From NCBI RefSeq assembly GCF_003112535.1, contig NZ_BEWA01000030.1:62001-126000 (forward strand): 64,000 nucleotides of DNA, given 5' to 3'. Below are positions 51,611 through 60,578 of this stretch, piece by piece; position 1 is the first letter of the stretch; every line of letters begins with the position of its first letter. The notes beneath the pieces are model-generated. The model saw nothing but the letters and a program-made list of their open reading frames with translations, searched no databases and was not told where the DNA came from. Source of the stretch: Streptomyces rishiriensis. GTDB lineage: Bacteria > Actinomycetota > Actinomycetes > Streptomycetales > Streptomycetaceae. A program made the translations under genes and the position numbers.

Positions 51611-54076
51611 ATGGCCCGCCGCAGCACGAAGACCCCGCCGCCCGACGACTCGTACGAGGAGCGCATCCTCGACATCGACGTCGTCGACGAGATGCAGGGC
51701 TCCTTCCTCGAGTACGCGTACTCGGTCATCTACTCCCGCGCCCTGCCGGACGCCCGTGACGGTCTGAAGCCGGTGCACCGCCGCATCGTCTACCAGATGA
51801 ACGAGATGGGCCTGCGCCCGGAGCGCGGCTACGTCAAGTGCGCCCGTGTCGTCGGCGAGGTCATGGGCAAGCTGCACCCGCACGGCGACGCGTCGATCTA
51901 CGACGCCCTGGTGCGGATGGCCCAGCCCTTTTCCATGCGGCTCCCGCTGGTCGACGGCCACGGCAACTTCGGCTCGCTGGGCAACGACGACCCGCCGGCC
52001 GCCATGCGGTACACCGAATGCCGCCAGGCCGCGGCGACGAGCCTGATGACGGAGTCGATCGACGAGGACACCGTCGACTTCGCGCCCAACTACGACGGCC
52101 AGGAGCAGGAGCCGGTCGCGCTGCCCGCCGCCTTCCCGAACCTCCTGGTCAACGGCGCCTCCGGGATCGCGGTCGGCATGGCCACCAACATGCCGCCGCA
52201 CAACCTCGGCGAGGTCGTCGCGGCCGCCCGCCATCTGATCCGCTATCCGGGCGCGGATCTCGACGCCCTGATGAAGTTCGTCCCGGGCCCCGACCTGCCC
52301 ACCGGCGGCCGGATCGTCGGCCTCTCCGGCATCCGGGACGCCTACGAGAGCGGCCGCGGCACCTTCAAGATCCGCGCGACGGTGGCGGTGGAGACCGTCA
52401 CGGCCCGCCGCAAGGGTCTGGTCGTCACCGAACTGCCCTTCACGGTCGGACCCGAGAAGGTCATCGCCAAGATCAAGGATCTCGTCGGCTCGAAGAAGAT
52501 CCAGGGCATCGCCGACGTCAAGGACCTCACCGACCGCGCGCACGGCCTGCGTCTGGTCATCGAGATCAAGAACGGCTTCGTGCCGGAGGCGGTCCTGGAG
52601 CAGCTGTACAAGCTGACGCCCATGGAGGAGTCCTTCGGCATCAACAACGTCGCCCTGGTCGACGGCCAGCCGCTCACGCTGGGCCTGAAGGAGCTGCTGG
52701 AGGTCTACCTCGACCACCGCTTCAACGTCGTGCGCCGCCGCAGCGAGTTCCGCCGCACCAAGCGCCGCGACCGGCTGCACCTGGTGGAGGGCCTGCTGAC
52801 GGCGCTCGTCGACATCGACGAGGTCATCCGGCTGATCCGGTCCAGCGACAACAGCGCGCAGGCCAAGGAGAGCCTGATGGAGCGCTTCTCGCTGTCGGAC
52901 ATCCAGACCCAGTACATCCTGGACACCCCGCTGCGCCGGCTGACCCGGTTCGACCGCATCGAGCTGGAGGCGGAGAAGGAGCGGCTCAACGAGGAGATCG
53001 CCGAGCTGACCCGGATCCTGGATTCGGACGCGGAGCTGCGCAAGCTGGTCTCGGCCGAACTGGCCGCGGTGGCGAAGAAGTTCGGCACCGAGCGCCGTAC
53101 GGTGCTGCTGGAGTCCTCCGGCGCCACCGCCGCCGCCGTGCCCCTGCAGGTCGCCGACGACCCCTGCCGCGTGCTGCTGTCCTCCACGGGTCTGCTGGCC
53201 CGCACCGCGAACGGCGAGCCCTTCACCGAGGACTCGGAGGACGCGGACGGCCGTCGCACCAAGCACGATGTGATCGTCTCGGCCGTCCCGGCCACCGCGC
53301 GCGGGGAGATCGGCGCGGTCACCTCCTCGGGCCGTCTGCTGCGGATCAACGTCGTCGATCTGCCGCAGCTCCCCGACACCGCGTCGGTGCCGAACCTCTC
53401 GGGCGGCGCCCCGCTGGCGGAGTTCGTCTCCCTGGAGGGCGACGAGACGGTGATCTGTCTGACCACGCTCGACGAGTCGTCCCCCGGTCTGGCCATCGGC
53501 ACGGAACAGGGCGTCGTCAAGCGCGTCGTGCCCGACTATCCGAGCAACAAGGGCGAACTGGAGGTCATCGGCCTCCGGGACGGCGACCGGATCGTCGGCG
53601 CCGTCGAACTGCGCACCGGCGAGGAGGACCTGGTCTTCATCACCGACGACGCGCAACTGCTGCGGTACCAGGCCGCGCAGGTGCGGCCGCAGGGCCGGCC
53701 GGCGGGCGGTATGACGGGCATCAAGCTCACCGAGGGCGCGAAGGTGATCTCGTTCACGGCCGTGGATCCCGCGGCGGACGCGGTCGTCTTCACCATCGCG
53801 GGTTCGCGCGGAACCCTGGACGACTCGGTCCAGACGACCGCCAAGCTCACCCCCTTCGACCAGTATCCGCGCAAGGGCCGGGCCACCGGCGGTGTGCGCT
53901 GCCAGCGGTTCCTGAAGGGCGAGGACTGTCTGTCCCTGGCCTGGGCGGGCCCGGTCCCGGCCAAGGCGGCACAGAAGAACGGCCTGCCGGCCGACCTCCC
54001 GGAGATCGACCCGCGCCGTGACGGCTCGGGCGTGTCGCTGCCGAAGACGGTGTCGGTGGTGGCGGGACCGGTCTAG
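51611..54076 (+). CDS. parC: DNA topoisomerase IV subunit A
   Basis: An 821-aa type IIA topoisomerase A subunit. The catalytic Tyr134 sits in AAMRYTECR. The quinolone region reads HPHGDASIYDAL (89-100), with Ala94 where E. coli GyrA has Ser83. A coiled-coil region (about 425-480) and a C-terminal beta-pinwheel with repeated blades follow. AAGGAG precedes the ATG. Its stop shares CTAG with the convergent cobW-like gene. It decatenates daughter chromosomes. Confidence 0.93.
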   Translation: MARRSTKTPPPDDSYEERILDIDVVDEMQGSFLEYAYSVIYSRALPDARDGLKPVHRRIVYQMNEMGLRPERGYVKCARVVGEVMGKLHPHGDASIYDALVRMAQPFSMRLPLVDGHGNFGSLGNDDPPAAMRYTECRQAAATSLMTESIDEDTVDFAPNYDGQEQEPVALPAAFPNLLVNGASGIAVGMATNMPPHNLGEVVAAARHLIRYPGADLDALMKFVPGPDLPTGGRIVGLSGIRDAYESGRGTFKIRATVAVETVTARRKGLVVTELPFTVGPEKVIAKIKDLVGSKKIQGIADVKDLTDRAHGLRLVIEIKNGFVPEAVLEQLYKLTPMEESFGINNVALVDGQPLTLGLKELLEVYLDHRFNVVRRRSEFRRTKRRDRLHLVEGLLTALVDIDEVIRLIRSSDNSAQAKESLMERFSLSDIQTQYILDTPLRRLTRFDRIELEAEKERLNEEIAELTRILDSDAELRKLVSAELAAVAKKFGTERRTVLLESSGATAAAVPLQVADDPCRVLLSSTGLLARTANGEPFTEDSEDADGRRTKHDVIVSAVPATARGEIGAVTSSGRLLRINVVDLPQLPDTASVPNLSGGAPLAEFVSLEGDETVICLTTLDESSPGLAIGTEQGVVKRVVPDYPSNKGELEVIGLRDGDRIVGAVELRTGEEDLVFITDDAQLLRYQAAQVRPQGRPAGGMTGIKLTEGAKVISFTAVDPAADAVVFTIAGSRGTLDDSVQTTAKLTPFDQYPRKGRATGGVRCQRFLKGEDCLSLAWAGPVPAKAAQKNGLPADLPEIDPRRDGSGVSLPKTVSVVAGPV

Positions 54077-55269
54077 GCCCCGGCCCCTCCGGCCTGCTGG
54101 AACGCGCCGTCCCGGGCTTCCGTGGACGGCGCGGATCCGCCGGGTTCCGCGGACGGTTCGAATCCGCCGGGTTCGTCGGGCTCCCCGAGGTCCTCGGGAT
54201 CATCCGGGTCCTCAGGGTCCGCGGGGCCCTCGAGGCCCTCGGGGTCCTGTACGAAGCGCAGGACGCCCCACATGTCGTGTTCGCCGGCGGGTGGGGCGTC
54301 ACTCACGCAGGCCTCCAGCGCCCCGCCGAGGGCGGCGGCGTCGATGCCGGAGCCGATCAGGACGAGCTCGGTGCGGCGGGAGTCGCCGGCCGGCCAGGGC
54401 TCCGGGCGGAAGCGGAGGAAGCGTCCGACGGCGTGCACGGCGTACCGGTTGGCCGGATCGTGCGGGCCGAAGTCGACATACCCCTTGATCCGGTACAGCC
54501 CGTCCGGCCGGCTGTCCAGGAACTCCATCAGCCGACGTGGGCCCAAGGGCACGTCGGAGGTGAAGGAGAGGCTGTCGTAGGCGGTGTGGAGATGGTCGGC
54601 GTGATCGTCCGCTCCGCGCTCGTGCAGGTCGTCGAAGGTGAGCTGCCCGACGCGCTCCTCACTCGGCCTGCAGTCGAAGAGGAACTCGGGATCGATGCGT
54701 CCGTACGTGGCCGGGACGACGGCGGCGCGGTCGGTCAGCGAGCGGACCAGCCCGAGGACCCGGCCGGCGTCGGGCGCGCGGTCGAGCTTGTTCACCACGA
54801 CCAGGTCGGCCAGGGCGAGGTGACGGTCGATCTCCGGGTGCTTCACCCGGGTGCCGTCGAACTCGGCCGCGTCGACGACCTCGACGAGTCCGCCGTACAC
54901 GATCCGAGGGTGCTCGCAGGCCAGCACCATCCGCACGAGTTCCTGCGGTTCGGCGAGGCCGCTGGCCTCGATCACGACGACGTCGACGCCCGCCGCCGGA
55001 CGGACGAGCCGTTCGAGGTAGACGTCCAGCTCACTGGTGTCGACGGCGCAGCACAGACAGCCGTTGCCGAGGGAGACCGTGGAGTCGCCGAGCGCGCCGG
55101 CCACGGCCATGGCGTCGATCTCGATGGCGCCGAAGTCGTTGACGATCGCCCCGATACGGCTGCCTCCGCTGCGGTGCAGGAGATGGTTGAGCAAGGTCGT
55201 CTTGCCGGAGCCGAGGAATCCGGCGAGCACGACGACCGGGATCTGCTGCGGACTGCGGCTGTGTGACAC
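54073..55269 (-). CDS. CobW/COG0523-family GTPase, metal chaperone type
   Basis: A 398-aa G3E-class GTPase. Walker A is GFLGSGKTT (17-25), the metal-binding CxCC motif is Cys71-x-Cys73-Cys74 in NGCLCC, and NKLD gives guanine specificity. The CobW_C domain spans about 250-350. An acidic Pro/Asp/Glu tail (DPEDPDDPEDL) at about 355-380 is encoded by repetitive DNA. Members deliver zinc or cobalt to target proteins under limitation. GTG 55269 is chosen. Confidence 0.9.
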   Translation of the reverse strand: MSHSRSPQQIPVVVLAGFLGSGKTTLLNHLLHRSGGSRIGAIVNDFGAIEIDAMAVAGALGDSTVSLGNGCLCCAVDTSELDVYLERLVRPAAGVDVVVIEASGLAEPQELVRMVLACEHPRIVYGGLVEVVDAAEFDGTRVKHPEIDRHLALADLVVVNKLDRAPDAGRVLGLVRSLTDRAAVVPATYGRIDPEFLFDCRPSEERVGQLTFDDLHERGADDHADHLHTAYDSLSFTSDVPLGPRRLMEFLDSRPDGLYRIKGYVDFGPHDPANRYAVHAVGRFLRFRPEPWPAGDSRRTELVLIGSGIDAAALGGALEACVSDAPPAGEHDMWGVLRFVQDPEGLEGPADPEDPDDPEDLGEPDEPGGFEPSAEPGGSAPSTEARDGAFQQAGGAGA

Positions 55270-55505
55270 GTACGACCTCTCTTGCGCCTGCGCGTGCGCC
55301 GGTTCGCGGCCCGGCGCACCCACGAGGATGGACTGCGGCCCAGAATACGAGCCGCGGAGGAACCCCACGAAGTGCACGTCCGCCGTGCGCCGTCGGCCCC
55401 GCATCCCCGCACCGGGACGCGCGGCAGCCAGGCACGACCCACGCTCGAACACCGTTGTCCACAGGCACGGAATCCACACCTGCGCTTGTGGATACCGTGA
55501 TCCCC

Positions 55506-56756
55506 ATGCGCGATCAGGAACCCGGCCACGGCCACCCCGAACGACGGCTGAGCACCAGGGAGGCCGCCGATCTGCTCGGGGTGAAACCCGACACCGTGTA
55601 CGCGTACGTCAGCCGCGGCCGGCTGAGCAGCAGGCGCACGCCCGGCGGCCGGGGCAGCACCTTCGACGCCCGGGAGGTCGAGGCTCTCGCGCGGCGCACC
55701 AGGCGCGAGGGGGGCCCGGGTCCGGGGGCGGAGCCGTCCGTGCGCACGCATCTCACGCTCATCGACGCGGACCGCTACTACTTCCGGGGCGTCGACGCGG
55801 TCGACCTGGCCGCCCGGCACTCCTACGAGGAGGTCGCGGAGTGGCTGTGGACGGGACGGCTGCACGCCGGGGCCGCCTTCACCGCGCCCGAGGCGTCGGT
55901 GGAGGCCGCCCGCCGGGTCGTGGACGCGCTGCCCGAACACACAGGTCCCACCGACCGGTTGCGGGTGGCGGCCGTCGCCGCCGCGGCCGCGGACCCGCTG
56001 CGTTTCGACCTGTCCGAGGAAGCTGTGCTCGCCACCGCGCGCGTGCTGATCCCCACTCTGGTCGCCGCCCTGCGTCCGAAGCGACTCACCCACCGCGACG
56101 GGGGCTCACTCGCCGGCCGTCTGTGGGGGCGGCTCAGCGGGCGGCCTGCCGGCGAGGCGCAGCTGCGCGTTCTCGACATGGCTCTCGGTCTGCTCGCCGA
56201 CCATGATCTCGCCGCCTCGACGCTCGCGGTGCGCGTCGCCGCCTCGGCTCGCGCGCACCCCTACGCGGCCGTGTCCGCCGGCCTCGGCGTGATCGAGGGA
56301 CCGCTGCACGGCGCGGCCGGTGGGCTCGCCCACCGCATGCTGCTCGACGTGCTGGACCTCGGCAGCGCCGGGCCCGTGATCGCGCAGGAGCTGCGGGCCG
56401 GACGTCGCGTCCCCGGCCTCGGTCACCGGCTCTACCCCGGCGAGGACCCGCGCGCGCGAGCCCTGTTCGCCCTCCTGGAGGAGATTCCGGAGGCCGCGCC
56501 CGCCCTCGCCGCTGCCCGGGACGTCGTGGCCACCACCGCCCGCCACGCGCCGCTGCACGCCAACGTGGACCTGGCGCTCGCCGTCCTCACCGCGTCGAGC
56601 GGCATGGAGGCCTCGGCCGCTGAGACGATCTTCGCCGTCGCCCGTACGGCGGGCTGGATCGCCCACGCCCTGGAGGAGTACGGCGAACGCCCCCTGAGGA
56701 TGCGCCCGAGCGGACACTACGTGGGCCCGAGGCCGCCCCAACCGCTGCCCGGGTGA
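55506..56756 (+). CDS. Citrate synthase-family protein with N-terminal helix-turn-helix
   Basis: A 416-aa protein. Residues about 14-62 form an excisionase/MerR-like helix-turn-helix (LSTREAADLLGVKPDTVYAY). The rest is citrate synthase: EEVAEWLWTGRL, GPLHGAAGGLAHRML (catalytic His), GLGHRLYPGEDPRA (His and Arg) and TASSGMEASAAETIF. It is similar to the Streptomyces CitA-like second citrate synthases. ATG 55506 or GTG 55497; no clear ribosome binding site. Enzymatic or regulatory role is uncertain. Confidence 0.85.
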   Translation: MRDQEPGHGHPERRLSTREAADLLGVKPDTVYAYVSRGRLSSRRTPGGRGSTFDAREVEALARRTRREGGPGPGAEPSVRTHLTLIDADRYYFRGVDAVDLAARHSYEEVAEWLWTGRLHAGAAFTAPEASVEAARRVVDALPEHTGPTDRLRVAAVAAAAADPLRFDLSEEAVLATARVLIPTLVAALRPKRLTHRDGGSLAGRLWGRLSGRPAGEAQLRVLDMALGLLADHDLAASTLAVRVAASARAHPYAAVSAGLGVIEGPLHGAAGGLAHRMLLDVLDLGSAGPVIAQELRAGRRVPGLGHRLYPGEDPRARALFALLEEIPEAAPALAAARDVVATTARHAPLHANVDLALAVLTASSGMEASAAETIFAVARTAGWIAHALEEYGERPLRMRPSGHYVGPRPPQPLPG

Positions 56757-57062
56757 GGGGCCGGCCGTCCGGGGCGAGACGGGCACGACGGCGAGCCGTC
56801 CCGGGCGCGACGGGCACGCCGACCAGGCGACCGAGTGCAGCCGCGAAGGACGGCGAGCCGGATCCCGGCGGACGCTCCGCCACGGCCCGCCGTTTCGTCT
56901 GCCGGATCCGGAAGGCCGGTCGTCCCGGTCGTCACGTCCCGGGGGGCTACGCGTCGCGCAGGCGAGGCGTAGCCCCCGCAACCGCACGCGCGGGTGCGCG
57001 CACCCGCGCGGCCGCGGCAGACGGCGGCCGTCCGACCGGGCCGTAGGCCGTTCCGAGCCGAG
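56757..57062. other. Intergenic region after the citrate synthase gene
   Basis: About 306 bases holding two hairpins (56942-56977 and 56987-57010) and leading to the iron box at 57063. The first 180 bases are GC-rich with no coding bias seen. Confidence 0.6.
56942..56977 (+). terminator. Hairpin terminator
   Basis: GGGGGCTACGC at 56942-56952 pairs with GCGTAGCCCCC at 56967-56977. A second perfect hairpin (GCGCGGGTG / CACCCGCGC) follows at 56987-57010. Confidence 0.8.
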
Positions 57063-57081
57063 TCAGGTTAGGCTCACCTCT
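57063..57081 (+). promoter_or_regulatory. Iron box (DmdR1/IdeR-type operator)
   Basis: TCAGGTTAGGCTCACCTCT matches the 19-bp actinobacterial iron-box consensus (TTAGGTTAGGCTCACCTAA) at 16 positions. It abuts the GTG start of the next gene, so repressor binding would cover the core promoter of a short or leaderless transcript. Confidence 0.85.
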
Positions 57082-58023
57082 GTGAGTACGTGCGCGACCG
57101 TCTCGCGGGACCTCGACGAGCCCCTCTCCGGAACCGCGGCCACGGCAACCACCTGGCTGCTCCTGGAGCAGCCCGGCCCCTGGGGCGCCAGAGCGCTGGT
57201 CTCCAGCCACCTGGATCCCTCCCTGGGCCGCGCCTTGGAAGCGGCCGCGCACGGCACCGGGGTGCGTGTCGCGCTCATCCGGCGTCCCGGCCGCCACGCG
57301 GACTTCGGCGGTCCGGCGCTCCGGCAGGTGTACGCGGCCCACACCGTCCCCGGCCGGGTGTGGCTGCACGGCGCCACGACCCACGATCCGCACCGGCTGC
57401 TGGACCTCGACTTCGCCGCGCTCGGCCGGGGCGAGCACCGCACCTTCGACGACGCGCTGCGGGGCGGACCCCACACGGGCGACCCGCTCGCCCTCGTCTG
57501 CACGAACGGCAGACGCGACCGCTGCTGCGCGCTCCTCGGCCGTCCGCTGGCCGCGCAGCTGGCCGCCTCCGGGGTAGGGGGCGCCTGGGAGGTCACCCAT
57601 CTGGGAGGCCACCGCTTCTCCCCCACCGTGCTCGTCCTGCCGCACGGATACGCGTACGGCCGCGTCGGGGCCCACACCGTCGAGGACGTCCTGCACGGTG
57701 TCCAGGAGGGCCGGATCGTCCTGCAGGGCTGTCGGGGGAGCTCCGCCTGGGAGCGGCCCGGCCAGGCGGCGGAGCTGGCGGTGCGCGCGGCGACCGGCGA
57801 GGACGCGGCGGAGGCGCTGAGCGTCGTGCGGACCGCCGGGGGCGCGCCTCGCTGGGAGGTGACCGTCGCGCACAGGGACGGACGCCACTGGGAGGTGGCG
57901 GTGGACCAGAGCGCTTCGTCGCCGCCCCGGCCGGAGAGCTGTGGAACGTCGGTCCTCGGAGCGCCCGCGCGGATGGATGTCGTGGCCGTGCGGGAGCTGA
58001 CGGGCGCGGCGTCGACGGGATGA
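57082..58023 (+). CDS. Sucrase/ferredoxin-like family protein, iron-regulated
   Basis: A 313-aa protein of the sucrase/ferredoxin-like family (thioredoxin-like ferredoxin fold). The Cys motif LVCTNGRRDRCCALLGRPLA and the VTHLGGHRFSPTVLVLPHGY segment carry the conserved Cys and His, candidate cluster ligands. A GTG start at 57082 lies directly beside an iron box, so expression is expected under iron starvation. Members are proposed to help iron release or electron transfer in siderophore utilisation; this is inference. Confidence 0.85.
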   Translation: MSTCATVSRDLDEPLSGTAATATTWLLLEQPGPWGARALVSSHLDPSLGRALEAAAHGTGVRVALIRRPGRHADFGGPALRQVYAAHTVPGRVWLHGATTHDPHRLLDLDFAALGRGEHRTFDDALRGGPHTGDPLALVCTNGRRDRCCALLGRPLAAQLAASGVGGAWEVTHLGGHRFSPTVLVLPHGYAYGRVGAHTVEDVLHGVQEGRIVLQGCRGSSAWERPGQAAELAVRAATGEDAAEALSVVRTAGGAPRWEVTVAHRDGRHWEVAVDQSASSPPRPESCGTSVLGAPARMDVVAVRELTGAASTG

Positions 58024-58185
58024 GCGCCCTCTGAGCAGGGGTGTCCCGGTGCGCGGCCGCGTCGTCCCGGCGGACGTGCCGCGCTCCGTGCCGGTGCAGC
58101 CGAACCGTTTCCCCTTGAGCGAGTCAAGAGATCCACACCACCCGCCCCTACGGTTGCGCGGCACCGTCCACGTACCGTCTTGGGT

Positions 58186-59886
58186 ATGAGCCCCACTCCC
58201 CCCGCTCGTCGCCTGCGCCTCGGAATGCCGCGGCGCATGTTCTCGCAGCTCCTGCTCATGCAGCTGGCGATCGCCGCGGGAGTCGTGGTGCTCGCCACCG
58301 GACTGTTCCTCGCCCCGCTCAGCAACCAGCTGGACGACCAGGCGATGCGCCGCGCGCTGGCCATCGCGCAGACGACCGCGGCGGTCCCGCAGATCGCCGA
58401 GGACCTCCAGCGTTCGCGGCCGACGGTCGGCGGGCCGGTGCAGCGGGAGGCCGAGCGGATCCGCAAGGCCAGCGGCGCCGAGTACGTCGTCGTGATGGAC
58501 CTGAACGGCATCCGCTGGTCGCACAAGGACCCCGCCCAGGTCGGCGGCCATGTCTCGACGGACCCGCGTCAGCCCCTGAGCGGCCGGGACGTCATGGAGA
58601 TCGACAGCGGCACCCTGGGCCGCTCGGCACGCGGCAAGGTGCCGCTGCGCGACGACCGGGGCAGGATCGTCGGCGCGGTCTCGGTCGGTATCGAGTACGA
58701 CAGTGTGCGCGCCCGTCTCATCCACGCGATCCCGGGACTGTTCGCCTATGCCGGAGGCGCGCTCGCCGTGGGTGCGCTGGCCGCCTGGATCATCTCCCGG
58801 CGGGTTCAGCGGCAGACCCGTGACCTGGCCTTCTCGGACATCTCCGCCCTGCTCGCCGAGCGCGAGGCGATGCTGCACGGCATCCGGGAGGGCGTCGTCG
58901 CCCTGGACCGGGCCGGCCGCGTCCGCCTGCTCAACGACGAGGCGCAGCGCCTCCTGGGCATCGGCGACGAGGCCGTGGGCGGGCTGCCCGACGAGGTGCT
59001 CGGCGAAGGGCGCACGGCCGACGTGCTGGCCGGCCGGGTGACCGGCACGGATCTGATCGCCGTCCGGGGCCAGCGCGTCCTGGTCGTCAACCGCATGCCC
59101 ACCGACGACGGGGGCGCCGTGGCCACGCTGCGCGACCGCACCGAGCTGGAGCAGCTCGGCCGGGAACTCGACTCGACGCACGGTCTCATCGACGCGCTGC
59201 GGGCCCAGGACCACGAGCACGCCAACCGTATGCACACGTTGCTGGGCCTGCTGGAACTGGAGATGTACGACGACGCCGTGGAGTTCGTCGGCGAGGTGGT
59301 CGGCGATCACCGGGCCACCGCGGAGCAGGTGACCGAGAAGATCGGGGATCCCCTGCTCGCCGCCCTGCTCGTGGGCAAGGCGACCGTCGCGGCCGAGCGG
59401 GGCGTCGCCCTGTGGGTCTCCGACCGGACCCGGCTGCCCGACCGGCTGGTCGACCCGCGCGGACTGGTCACCGTCGTCGGCAACCTCGTGGACAACGCGC
59501 TCGACGCCGTCGCGGGCAAGCCGCACGCGCGCGTGGAGGTCGAACTGCGCACCGAGGGCCGTACGGCCGTGCTGCGGGTGCGGGACACCGGCCCCGGCAT
59601 CCCCGCCGAGCAGCATGAGTTGATCTTCACGGAGGGCTGGTCCACGAAGAAACCGCCGGCGCACGGCAAACGCGGGATCGGACTCTCCCTGGTGCACAGG
59701 CTCGCCGAGCGACAGGGCGGCAGTGCGACGGTGGGCGAAGCGGCCGGCGGGGGCGCCGAGTTCACCGTCGTCCTGCCGGAGGCGCTGACCGAGCCCGGCC
59801 CCCAGCCGGGTCCGCCCGGTCCGCGGCCCGGCTCGGAACGCGCCATGGCCGCACCGGCGACGGGCGCCGCCGAGGAGGGGCCGTGA
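58186..59886 (+). CDS. CitA/DcuS-like sensor histidine kinase
   Basis: A 566-aa membrane kinase. Two helices (about 20-43 and 182-204) flank an extracytoplasmic PAS-like (PDC) domain ending GRIVGAVSVGIEYD. A cytoplasmic PAS domain (about 225-320) precedes the family-type H-box QDHEHANRMHTLLGLLELE and the ATPase boxes (NLVDNALDAV, RDTGPGIP, GIGLSLVHRL). This family senses citrate or C4-dicarboxylates. The stop overlaps the response-regulator start. Confidence 0.9.
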   Translation: MSPTPPARRLRLGMPRRMFSQLLLMQLAIAAGVVVLATGLFLAPLSNQLDDQAMRRALAIAQTTAAVPQIAEDLQRSRPTVGGPVQREAERIRKASGAEYVVVMDLNGIRWSHKDPAQVGGHVSTDPRQPLSGRDVMEIDSGTLGRSARGKVPLRDDRGRIVGAVSVGIEYDSVRARLIHAIPGLFAYAGGALAVGALAAWIISRRVQRQTRDLAFSDISALLAEREAMLHGIREGVVALDRAGRVRLLNDEAQRLLGIGDEAVGGLPDEVLGEGRTADVLAGRVTGTDLIAVRGQRVLVVNRMPTDDGGAVATLRDRTELEQLGRELDSTHGLIDALRAQDHEHANRMHTLLGLLELEMYDDAVEFVGEVVGDHRATAEQVTEKIGDPLLAALLVGKATVAAERGVALWVSDRTRLPDRLVDPRGLVTVVGNLVDNALDAVAGKPHARVEVELRTEGRTAVLRVRDTGPGIPAEQHELIFTEGWSTKKPPAHGKRGIGLSLVHRLAERQGGSATVGEAAGGGAEFTVVLPEALTEPGPQPGPPGPRPGSERAMAAPATGAAEEGP

Positions 59887-60566
59887 TGATCGAGGTCCTG
59901 GTCGTGGACGACGACACCCGGGTCGCCCGCGTCAACGCCGCCTATGTCGGGAAGGTGCCCGGGTTCCATGTCGTGGGCGAGGCCCACAGCGCGGCCGAAG
60001 CGCTGCTCCGGCTGGAGACGCTGCCCCGCGTGGACCTCGTCCTGCTGGACCACTACCTGCCCGACGAGACGGGTCTGGCGGTCGTCCAGGAGATGCGCCG
60101 GCGCGGCCACCAGACCGACGTGATCATGGTGACTGCCGCGCGGGACGTCGGGACGGTGCAGGCCGCCATGCGCCAGGGCGCGCTGCAGTATCTGGTGAAA
60201 CCGTTCGCCTTCGCCGGACTACGGGCCAAGCTGGAGGCGTACGCGGATCTGCGCCGCACCCTGGACGGCGGCGGCGAGGCCGAACAGGCCGATGTCGACC
60301 GGATCTTCGGCGCCCTGTCCGCCCCTTCGGAGCCCGGCCTGCCCAAGGGGCACTCCCCCACCACCGCCGAACTCGTACGCCAGTCGCTGATGAGCGCCGA
60401 AGGGCCCCTGTCGGCCCAGGAGATCGCCGACCGGACGGGGGTGAGCCGGCAGACCGCCCAGCGCTATCTGAAGCTTCTGGAGCGCACGGGAAGGGCCCGT
60501 CTGACCCTGAAGTACGGCGACGCGGGCCGCCCGGAACACCGTTACGTGTGGGCGACCCGCGCCTGA
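59886..60566 (+). CDS. CitB/DcuR-like response regulator
   Basis: A 226-aa regulator. The receiver has VLVVDDDTRVARVNAAYVGK, the acceptor Asp in VLLDHYLPDETG and Lys in YLVKPFAF. A C-terminal helix-turn-helix (SAQEIADRTGVSRQTAQRYL) closes it. ATG 59886 overlaps the kinase stop as TGATG. It probably controls carboxylate or sulfonate-type transport; the neighbouring ABC operon is convergent. Confidence 0.9.
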   Translation: MIEVLVVDDDTRVARVNAAYVGKVPGFHVVGEAHSAAEALLRLETLPRVDLVLLDHYLPDETGLAVVQEMRRRGHQTDVIMVTAARDVGTVQAAMRQGALQYLVKPFAFAGLRAKLEAYADLRRTLDGGGEAEQADVDRIFGALSAPSEPGLPKGHSPTTAELVRQSLMSAEGPLSAQEIADRTGVSRQTAQRYLKLLERTGRARLTLKYGDAGRPEHRYVWATRA

Positions 60567-60578
60567 GGCGCTCGACCG

